A stretch of DNA of 64,000 nucleotides from Rugamonas apoptosis. Lineage in GTDB: Bacteria; Pseudomonadota; Gammaproteobacteria; Burkholderiales; Burkholderiaceae_D. The stretch is from NCBI RefSeq assembly GCF_014042355.1, contig NZ_JACEZU010000013.1, positions 124,001 to 188,000 on the forward strand. Reading direction: 5' to 3'. The notes below the pieces were generated by a model, which searched no databases, had not been told where the DNA came from, and saw nothing but the letters and a program-made list of their open reading frames with translations. A program made the translations under genes and the position numbers. Below are positions 50,935 to 57,706 of this stretch, in pieces; within the stretch, counting starts at the first letter, position 1, and each line of letters opens with the position of its first letter.

Positions 50935-51086
50935 TGCGCGCGGTTTCATGCGCACATTCAGAACGGAAGCACGAAAGACACGACTAGGCTGGCGCCAACA
51001 AAATAGGCCGGAGCCCGTATCAATTCGCTTATAAATACAGCCGGCATGTCCTCGGTCCGGCATAAAAATTACATTAGGAGACGACA

Positions 51087-52688
51087 ATGTACACTCTCAC
51101 TACCCATCCCCACGCGGCTGCCGCGCTCGCCACGTTTACCGCTCTCGTGCTAGCTGGCTGCGGCGGCCGCGACCACTCCGCGACACAATCGTCGGCCCTT
51201 GCACAGACGCCTACCGTGACGGCCCAGCAAGCGTGCGAGACGCTCAAAGGGAAAACGATAGGCGGAGCATCGGTCGACGCTGCAACGATGGTTGATGCTA
51301 CCGCTGCCAGTCCGACGTACTGCAAGGTGAGCGCCACCATTGCACCTGCACTTGTTCTGGAACTGGACATTCCCAACAACTGGAACGGAAAACTCTTGTA
51401 CTCTGGTGGAGGTGGGTACGACGGGGTTATTTCGGGCTTCGTATTTAGCCCCGGTGTTCTTGCAGGAGGGTATGCGGTCGTACAGAGCAACGGCGGACAC
51501 ATCGGCTCGCCTTTCGATGCCTCGTTCGCTTTGGATCCGAATCTCGCATATTTGTTCGGGCCGGGTTCCGTACCAACGGTGACGGCCACGGCGAAGCAGA
51601 TACTGCAGGCCACGTTTGGCAAAATCCCGGAACGATCGTATTTCGAAGGCTGTTCGAATGGCGGCCGAGAGGCATTAATGGCCGCACAACGTGAGCCGTC
51701 CCTTTTCGACGGGATCATCGCGCGGGCACCGGCATACGACTGGCCGGGATTTATGGGGGCATTCAACCGCAATGCCAAGGCCATCGCCGCCCCGGGCGCT
51801 GCCTTCACAAGTGCGAAGGTCGCGCTGCTCGCCAAGGCGGTACGCGACGCATGCGACGCGAAGGATGGCATCGCGGATGGGCTTGTGTCGAATCAGTCGG
51901 CCTGCAATTTCGATCCGAGTGTGTTGCGCTGCGCGGCCGGACAGGATACTGGCGACACCTGCCTGTCGGATGCTCAATTGGCAGTCGTCAATACCTGGAC
52001 CACACCCGTGAGTTTCGGCAACGGCGCATACCAATACCAAGGATGGGCGCTGAGCGGAAATGAGGATGAACAGGTGGGGCCGCTCGGAGGAGCCTGGAAC
52101 ACTTGGCTCACGGGCAGCACCGGGAACGGCAGCGATTCAACGCAGTTCCTGCTCCAGGACACCACCGTCAAATACTATCTGGCGCGGGGCGCCAACGCAA
52201 ATTCACTTGCCTACGATTGGGACTCGAACCAGCAAGGGTTGTTCACACTGGCGGCACTCAATAGTGCGACAAGTGCCGACCTGCGACCGTTCATGAGCAA
52301 CGGCGGAAAATTGATCCTCTGGCATGGGACAAACGACATGGCTCTGAGCCACCGGGCAACGACGGCGTATTACGAAGGCGTGAAGACGGCAGTGGGTGGG
52401 CAGTCGGCGCTCGACAAATTTGTGCGCTACTACCAGGCACCCGGTGTCAATCATTGCACTGGCGGCCCAGGAGCCGACTCGGTGAACCTGGTCGCTGCGC
52501 TGGACAAATGGGTTACGCAAGGAACTGATCCTGGCCAACCGACAGCCTCCAAAATCGGTGTCGACGGCAGTGCCGCTTTCACGCGGCCATTGTGCCAGTA
52601 TCCCCAATTCCCTCGCTATACGGGACCGGCAAACGACGTAACCGCGGCTAAGCTGGCAAGCAATTACACTTGCACTACGCCCTCGTGA
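51087..52688 (+). CDS. Tannase/feruloyl-esterase family lipoprotein (paralogue)
   Basis: The 533-residue protein is a paralogue of the tannase at 20386-21987, with the same length and nearly the same sequence from VTAQ(Q/K)ACETLKGK to the C-terminal NYTCTTPS. It keeps a lipobox (LAGC), EGCSNGGREA, LWHGTNDMALSH and PGVNHC, so the Ser-Asp-His triad and flanking cysteines are intact. It lacks the GAATTC-type operator seen before the first copy, so the two are probably regulated differently. AGGAG precedes the ATG. It releases ester-linked aromatic acids by family inference. Confidence 0.9.
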   Translation: MYTLTTHPHAAAALATFTALVLAGCGGRDHSATQSSALAQTPTVTAQQACETLKGKTIGGASVDAATMVDATAASPTYCKVSATIAPALVLELDIPNNWNGKLLYSGGGGYDGVISGFVFSPGVLAGGYAVVQSNGGHIGSPFDASFALDPNLAYLFGPGSVPTVTATAKQILQATFGKIPERSYFEGCSNGGREALMAAQREPSLFDGIIARAPAYDWPGFMGAFNRNAKAIAAPGAAFTSAKVALLAKAVRDACDAKDGIADGLVSNQSACNFDPSVLRCAAGQDTGDTCLSDAQLAVVNTWTTPVSFGNGAYQYQGWALSGNEDEQVGPLGGAWNTWLTGSTGNGSDSTQFLLQDTTVKYYLARGANANSLAYDWDSNQQGLFTLAALNSATSADLRPFMSNGGKLILWHGTNDMALSHRATTAYYEGVKTAVGGQSALDKFVRYYQAPGVNHCTGGPGADSVNLVAALDKWVTQGTDPGQPTASKIGVDGSAAFTRPLCQYPQFPRYTGPANDVTAAKLASNYTCTTPS

Positions 52689-52858
52689 AAGAAAGGGGCG
52701 AAGATGCACGCCGTTTGGCGTTGGGCTTGACCTCCAAAGAACGGCGTTGAGCTTCGACGGGTGACGCGTTGGGGAGGTCTTGCTAGGCTGCTGGAGTGCA
52801 AATTTTGTAGCAAACGCGACCTGATCTGACGGTTGCCCCGGTCTGTAGACTGCAATTG

Positions 52859-53257
52859 TCAGATTGAGTTGTTCAATGCGGTAGCTGTATTTGAAACGGC
52901 ACACGCGTCGTATTTGGCTTGCGAGAGCAGCACCGCATCCATGTGCTGTTCAGCCCAATGCGCGAAGGTGTTGACCGTCTGAACCAAAGATTGACCGAGA
53001 TCTGTCAGCACGTACTCCACGGTGACGGGGACGGTTGCATAGACACTGCGCGACAACAGACCATCGCGCTCAAGCTTCTTCAAGGTCTGTGACAAGACTT
53101 TCTGTGAGATTCCCTTGATGTCCCGGCGCAACTGGTTGAAGCGCACTGGCTCATTCTGGATCCGGGCAAGGATAAGCAGCGCCCACTTGTCAGCCAAGCG
53201 ATCCAGCACTTGCCGGGCGGGGCATCGATCTTCATAGACGTTGTAGGAGGGGGGCAT
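52859..53257 (-). CDS. HxlR-family transcriptional regulator
   Basis: The 132-residue winged-helix protein has CPARQVLDRLADKWALLIL, RFNQLRRDIKGISQKVLSQTLKKLERDGL and LTDLGQSLV, the HxlR pattern, including the N-terminal Cys (in DRCPARQ) often used as a redox sensor. It diverges from a truncated NmrA-like gene, repeating the hxlR/NmrA arrangement at 10171-11518. Its natural target may therefore be lost; the SnoaL-like gene at 53657 could still be under its control. Confidence 0.87.
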   Translation of the reverse strand: MPPSYNVYEDRCPARQVLDRLADKWALLILARIQNEPVRFNQLRRDIKGISQKVLSQTLKKLERDGLLSRSVYATVPVTVEYVLTDLGQSLVQTVNTFAHWAEQHMDAVLLSQAKYDACAVSNTATALNNSI

Positions 53258-53393
53258 ATTCAGGGCGTAAGCCTCAAGGGTGGTTACCGCAACGAAACTT
53301 GATAAGGAAATAGTGCCTTCTTGTGCCTGATTTTATCACTGATTACAATTACATACTAAGTTTCATTTAGTTACCACCAAAGGAGCTCTTCCA

Positions 53394-53543
53394 ATGTCCA
53401 AAAAAATTCTCGTTCTCGGCGCCACCGGAAACGTCGGCCGCCCCCTCGTGCAAGCCTTGCTGCGCAAAGGCGAGCAGGTCAAGGCAACCGTGCAGGAAAG
53501 GCGGCGCTCTGACCTGATATCCCGCACTATCCAGACCGTGTAG
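53394..53543 (+). pseudogene. Truncated NmrA-like NAD(P)-binding gene
   Basis: The 49-codon frame starts MSKKILVLGATGNVGRPLVQ, continues ALLRKGEQVKATV, the first beta-alpha-beta unit of an NmrA/atypical SDR protein with its glycine motif, then loses similarity (QERRRSD...) and stops. Normal proteins of this type have about 280 residues. AAAGGAG precedes the ATG, so the control region is intact while the body has been deleted. Confidence 0.8.
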
Positions 53544-53656
53544 AAATCCAGCCCGGTGAACGCCGCCAGCGACAGCTGGAATAGTGATCAGCCGGGCTTA
53601 CCGTAGCCTCGCGACAAGTCGCTTGACCTCAACGTAAGACATTTGGAGGAATAATA

Positions 53657-54067
53657 ATGAGCAAAGTATTTAATGAAGAACTGGCCGCGATTAAAGCGAA
53701 TGCGGTCGCCTACTTGACCGCGTTCAATCGCGCCGACGTTGCCGCCGTGTTAGCAACATACGCTGATGACGGTGTGCTGATGGCGCCCGGGATGCCCGCG
53801 GCAGTGGGCAAGGACGAGCTCGCCATGGTTTATCCTGGCGTCTTCGCAACAGTTGGCTTCGATATGACCTATGAAATAAAGGAGGTTGTGCAAATCAGCG
53901 CCGACTGGGCCTTCGTCCGGAGCGCCACCGAGGGCACTGAAACCAACAAGGCGACCAGCGTCGTCATGCCAGCGGCCTACCAGGAGCTGTTCCTGCTACG
54001 TAAGTCAACTGCCGGAGCGTGGCAGACTGCACGATACTGCACGTCCAAAATTGGTCCTACGGTCTAA
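53657..54067 (+). CDS. SnoaL/DUF4440-like small protein
   Basis: The 136-residue protein fits the SgcJ/EcaC-DUF4440 NTF2-like fold: an N-terminal helix (ELAAIKANAVAYLTAFNRADVAAVLATYADDGVLMAPG), then ITYEIKEVVQIS-like strands and AYQELFLLRKSTAGAWQTARYCTS at the end. The pocket is expected to bind a small molecule, but no catalytic residues can be assigned. GGAGGA precedes the ATG. It is downstream of the truncated NmrA gene and may share its control. Confidence 0.78.
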   Translation: MSKVFNEELAAIKANAVAYLTAFNRADVAAVLATYADDGVLMAPGMPAAVGKDELAMVYPGVFATVGFDMTYEIKEVVQISADWAFVRSATEGTETNKATSVVMPAAYQELFLLRKSTAGAWQTARYCTSKIGPTV

Positions 54068-54102
54068 GTGGCATCCCGACGGGAACACCTTAACTAAAGG
54101 AT

Positions 54103-54628
54103 TGTAAGCGTCCCTCCAACCTTCCGATTACCCACAATTCGCTTGTATACTTTCGGCAGTTCTGTTAACTTTTCCGAATGAGGAATTTGATCACGATCAG
54201 ATGACAAGCCGGGGGACGCCCTGCGTTTCCTGCACCCGTCATCTGCCGGTTTTGGAAGATGGGCAGACATGGATGGACAAAGAGAATTCTGCCTGCGTTT
54301 TTCGCGACGAGCGGCTCAAAAAACGGTTCCGGCTGTTGCTTGAACCGCTCCTGCCCAGATGCCAAGCCAGAATTAGCGCTGACGGTTGCGGAAATAGCGA
54401 TGCTTAACCGTATGATCAAGGACACCAAGAGATCGCGATCAGCGCTGCCGTTGTCGCGTTATCTGGAGAAGATCGCGCAGCTCGGGGCCTACCTCGCGCG
54501 CTCCAGCGACCCAGCTCCCGGCAATACCATCATGTGGCGGGGCATGCGCCGGCTGGCCGATATGCAGCCTGGATTCAATCTAGTTTCAGAAAGATATGGG
54601 TAATCGGAAGGTTGAGCAGACGCTTACA
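54103..54628. mobile_element. 526-bp IS4-family remnant with 32-bp inverted ends
   Basis: The ends TGTAAGCGTC...CAACCTTCCGATTACCCA (54103-54134) and its inverted copy (54597-54628) match except for about three bases. Inside are an N-terminal transposase piece (WMDKENSACVFRDERLKKRF) and a C-terminal piece in another frame (LPLSRYLEKIAQLGAYLARS, then NTIMWRGMRRLADMQ), both typical of Tn5-like IS4 transposases. The catalytic middle is deleted, so the element is non-autonomous but might be mobilised by an intact relative. No target duplication was found. Confidence 0.75.
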
Positions 54629-54721
54629 GAGCAAACGAACAGTGATCCGAATCATCGCCAAAGATGAATCAGTACCCACCGAAACGCCTCCCCACCACTG
54701 AACAATATCAACGCAGAAACG

Positions 54722-54749
54722 AAAAATCGCCGGCTAAGCGGCGATTTTT
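54722..54749. terminator. Bidirectional Rho-independent terminator
   Basis: AAAAATCGCCG-GCTAAG-CGGCGATTTTT is a perfect 11-bp stem with A and T runs on both sides. On the minus strand it lies 43 bases downstream of the tRNA-Cys fragment and was probably the tRNA gene's terminator. Confidence 0.85.
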
Positions 54750-54792
54750 CTTGATACGATTTGCCGATTACGGCAGCAAACCCTTGATGTTC

Positions 54793-54843
54793 TGGAGGCG
54801 AGGATCGGAATCGAACCGACCTAGACGGCTTTGCAGGCCGCTT
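54793..54843 (-). tRNA. 3' half of tRNA-Cys (GCA), probable attachment-site copy
   Basis: On the minus strand the sequence contains the complete anticodon arm CGGC-CTGCAAA-GCCG (anticodon GCA), the variable region, a T-arm with perfect TCGG/CCGA stem around TTCGATT, and the 3' acceptor strand with CCA. The acceptor 5' strand and D-arm are missing and replaced by unrelated AT-rich DNA. Integrases commonly recombine within tRNA 3' ends and leave such copies, so this should mark a junction of the accessory region to the right. Not a functional tRNA. Confidence 0.8.
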
Positions 54844-54900
54844 ATGCCATTTAAAATCAAGCACTTACAAAATAACCGCCCAAATCACCGCTTGAACCAG

Positions 54901-55290
54901 TCAACCTGGCTCCGTTCCGCCAGTATTTCCAGCGTCATGGTCAGCATCCTGACGTAGAGCTGGCAGTAACGTTAACAAAGCAGGAAGTGCCATCTGCACG
55001 GTATCCCAAACCACCTCGAGATTGATGTCAAAATAGCCATGGGCAATACGGTTACGCATTCCTCGCATGCCACGCCACTGCACTTCTGGATGTGCCTTTG
55101 AAAATTCAGCGTAGCCATCCATCACCTTCGTGGCAGCTTCGCCGAGGATGATGACACTCATGATGACAGCTTGTTGGGTGCGCTTATCCTTTAAGAAGAC
55201 GTCTTTTTCCATCCCCTCCACAAAGCTGCACGCATCGGCCGCGGCCTGCTGCATATGTTCGAGGTAATCGGGAAGCCGGCTCTCATTCAT
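54901..55290 (-). CDS. HepT-like toxin (HEPN/DUF86)
   Basis: The 129-residue all-alpha HEPN protein contains the RNase motif R-x4-H-x-Y as RNRIAHGY in WRGMRGMRNRIAHGYFDIN. HepT proteins cleave RNA or are otherwise toxic until their partner nucleotidyltransferase AMPylates the Tyr of this motif. The start overlaps the antitoxin gene's stop by four bases. The C-terminus (DADHDAGNTGGTEPG) looks low-complexity and may be changed by the neighbouring junction with the tRNA fragment. Confidence 0.85.
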   Translation of the reverse strand: MNESRLPDYLEHMQQAAADACSFVEGMEKDVFLKDKRTQQAVIMSVIILGEAATKVMDGYAEFSKAHPEVQWRGMRGMRNRIAHGYFDINLEVVWDTVQMALPALLTLLPALRQDADHDAGNTGGTEPG

Positions 55291-55577
55291 ACCGGCAAGG
55301 CCTCAGCGAGCACGCTGGCCCGCAACCTCGGTGGCAGATCCGCTGGTGTGAGCAAATCAACAGGGATGCCAAGCAAGGCTTCCAGCTCGTCCTGCAGGCC
55401 GCCAAGATCGAACAACGTCACACCTGGCAGAGCATCCACCAGCAAGTCCAGGTCGCTGCCGTCCCTGTCCGTGCCTTGGAGCACCGACCCGAAAATACGG
55501 GGATTCTCGGTGCGGAAGCGACTTGCAGCTTCGCGCACGGCAAGCCGGTGCAGTTCTAGTGCAGTGGACGGTCGCAT
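55287..55577 (-). CDS. MntA-like antitoxin nucleotidyltransferase
   Basis: The 96-residue minimal nucleotidyltransferase has the motif G-S-x10-D-x-D (GSVLQGTDRDGSDLDLLVD), with both metal-binding Asp. In the characterised MntA/HepT system it adds AMP units to the HepT Tyr and thereby neutralises it. Order (antitoxin first) and the ATGA overlap with the HepT gene agree with known loci. Such pairs are frequent in genomic islands. Confidence 0.87.
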   Translation of the reverse strand: MRPSTALELHRLAVREAASRFRTENPRIFGSVLQGTDRDGSDLDLLVDALPGVTLFDLGGLQDELEALLGIPVDLLTPADLPPRLRASVLAEALPV

Positions 55578-55865
55578 GGGTGTCGTCTCTTCAGAGTGCG
55601 TAGCGGTGGGTTTCGTAGCGCCTATTTTAGCGCAAGCTCTACGACGAGTCTGAAGCTATATGCGCCGCGCGGCCTACCATTGACCGCTAAATGCGCCAGC
55701 GAGGCGCACAGAATGGTCTGGCAGACGCTGGCAGTCTGTTCGGCGCCAGGAACCAGACGTGGGCGCCGGTGGCGAACGATGCGCCATCGCCAGGCGCCTG
55801 CCCGTCTTGCCGGCTCAGGTTGTCCCCATTCGCTATACTGCGCGGCTTTACATACCACGCCGATC

Positions 55866-56747
55866 GTGACGATATGCCTGATTTTGCTGCTGCTCGCCTT
55901 GCGGACGCTACTCCTTCCTCGTCCTCGCCGGCGTGCAGGCCGGCGGATCATCGCTCGCCCGGTCGCCGGGCGGAGCCGCCGCAAGCCGGCATGGGTCAGG
56001 CGGGAAATCATTCGACTGAAGGCACTGACTGGCTTCAGTTGCCATAAGCTCGCCCACACGTTCAATCGCATGTATGCCGTTGAACGCGAGGTCACGGTGG
56101 GCAAGACATGGGTGGCGCAAGTCGTGTGCGCCCATCGCTATGAGATCGCCGACTTACGGCGGCGTTACAAGCGCAGGGTGCCGCCGCCAGTTCGGAGCAA
56201 CGCGACCTGGGGTCTCGACTACACAGGAAAGACCGATACGACGAATACGGTTTATCCCGTTATTGGCATCATCGACCATGGCAGCCGGCTGGCGCTGGCG
56301 CTACGTCCGTTGCGCCAGCGTACGGCGGTGGCGACATTGAAAGCGTTGTTGCTGACGGTGGAAACCTTCGGCACACCGGGCACCATCCGCACCGATAATG
56401 ACGCCGTGTTCACTTCCCGGCTATTTCGATTTGGACTACGCTGGCTGGGCATCCGGCACCAGCCGTCCCAGCCAGGTTGTCCGTGGCAGAACGGCCGGGT
56501 AGAACGCCTGTTCGGCACGCTGAAGGAGAAACTCGATCAATTCGCCGTGCCCGATTTCCACGCGCTGGAGCGGGCGCTGGCGGAATTCCGCTTCTGGTAC
56601 AACGCCGTGCGGCCCCATCAGCATCTGAACGGGTGGACGCCAAAGGAAGCCTGGCATGGCCGGGATCCATACGTGCGTGCGCCCAAGTCGGTGCGGCGGT
56701 TTCATGCCTGGGATGGCTTGCTGGAGGGGGTGCATTTACGCTGGTAA
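55866..56747 (+). CDS. DDE-type integrase-core transposase
   Basis: The 293-residue protein has an N-terminal DNA-binding region (REIIRLKALTGFSCHKLAHTFN) and an rve integrase core: Asp in WGLDYTGK, Asp in TIRTDNDAVFTS, and Glu in WQNGRVERLFGTLKE, followed by FWYNAVRPHQHLNGWTPKEAW. It is a complete DDE enzyme of the IS3/IS481-like superfamily, encoded as one gene. No in-frame ATG precedes the conserved part; GTG at 55866 is the likely start. Terminal inverted repeats were not identified, so the IS boundaries are undefined. Confidence 0.82.
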   Translation: MTICLILLLLALRTLLLPRPRRRAGRRIIARPVAGRSRRKPAWVRREIIRLKALTGFSCHKLAHTFNRMYAVEREVTVGKTWVAQVVCAHRYEIADLRRRYKRRVPPPVRSNATWGLDYTGKTDTTNTVYPVIGIIDHGSRLALALRPLRQRTAVATLKALLLTVETFGTPGTIRTDNDAVFTSRLFRFGLRWLGIRHQPSQPGCPWQNGRVERLFGTLKEKLDQFAVPDFHALERALAEFRFWYNAVRPHQHLNGWTPKEAWHGRDPYVRAPKSVRRFHAWDGLLEGVHLRW

Positions 56748-56874
56748 TTGCTGGCCAGCGACGCCGTGCCCATTGCGACGGACTAATGTCCGGGAAAACG
56801 CACGTCCCAGTTGGGGAGTCGGTGCAAACTTGGACGAATTCAGACGGAAAATAGCAACTCAGCACAAGAAAAAT

Positions 56875-56907
56875 CCCGCTGGATTGATTGCAAATCAATC
56901 CAGCGGG
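56875..56907. terminator. Strong 15-bp hairpin, probable bidirectional terminator
   Basis: CCCGCTGGATTGATT-GCA-AATCAATCCAGCGGG is a perfect stem of 15 bp with A-rich left and T-rich right flanks. It lies 130 bases past the transposase and about 160 bases before the end of the immunity gene. The rest of 56748-57068 shows no gene. Confidence 0.75.
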
Positions 56908-57068
56908 GCATTTTGAAATAAAAATCTAGTCGCCAACGGCTTAAAGATCGCTTGCGGACAAACGGACGGGGCACCTACGACTGAAGCCGAGTTGTGTATA
57001 AAGGCATGCCTAATGCGAGCTTTGGCCTATCGCGGCCGATGTCCGGGGCAGTATATTAGGCGTTATCA

Positions 57069-57704
57069 CTACCGACTGCCCCAAGAGCTAATTTCTTTCT
57101 GAAGATCTGGGTCTTTCGCCAACTCATCAATTAAAAGTCGCACTACCGGATTTCTGTTTTTACGTTTCTTTAATGCAGATAACAGAAGTACGCGACTTTC
57201 GCCGTGTATGCGATCCTTTGCGAGAGCAACTAGTTCAGGCAATGTTTCGTCAGTGACTGTGACCGCAAGTGCACATGCCAAGCCATCCTTTGCTGCCAAG
57301 CGGAACTCTTTGGCGTCTCCAAAAACTTTCATACCCATCCCCGTTGGAGCCTTACGGTACTCGCCCAGTAAGATCGGCCATGCCTCTTGCACTGCCTGCT
57401 CAGGCACCGCCAAAGACCGTGCAATGCCCTCTTTTATAAGATCAGAGTATGGCAATTGCAGGTGGTGTAACAAAATAGGAATCGCTTCGGGGTAAGGTTC
57501 AGAAGTATTTACCAAATCCCAAACAGATTTGAGGTCCCAGCCGATACCTCGTAATTCTTTTAAAATAGGCTCTTCCTCGATCCGCATGCGAGCCAATCGA
57601 TCCGTGCGCTCTTGCTCCTGAATTTGCTTTCGCTCTGCAAATACAGGGGATGCTTGCAATCTTGCCGCCAACTCAGCGGCCGTCATTGAAGGTTGTCGTT
57701 TCAT
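57069..57704 (-). CDS. Probable immunity protein of the RHS toxin (HEAT-like helical repeats)
   Basis: The 211-residue acidic/basic alpha-helical protein shows repeated helix pairs (EAIPILLHHLQLPYSDLIKEG; QAVQEAWPILLGEYR; ETLPELVALAKDRI; RVLLLSALKKRKNRNPVVRLL) typical of HEAT-like immunity proteins. It begins two bases after the end of the RHS gene and shares the lowered GC content of the toxin tip. Polymorphic toxins are normally followed directly by their immunity gene. No signal peptide, so it would act in the cytoplasm against a nuclease. Specific pairing is inferred from position. Confidence 0.65.
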   Translation of the reverse strand: MKRQPSMTAAELAARLQASPVFAERKQIQEQERTDRLARMRIEEEPILKELRGIGWDLKSVWDLVNTSEPYPEAIPILLHHLQLPYSDLIKEGIARSLAVPEQAVQEAWPILLGEYRKAPTGMGMKVFGDAKEFRLAAKDGLACALAVTVTDETLPELVALAKDRIHGESRVLLLSALKKRKNRNPVVRLLIDELAKDPDLQKEISSWGSR

Positions 57705-57706
57705 AA

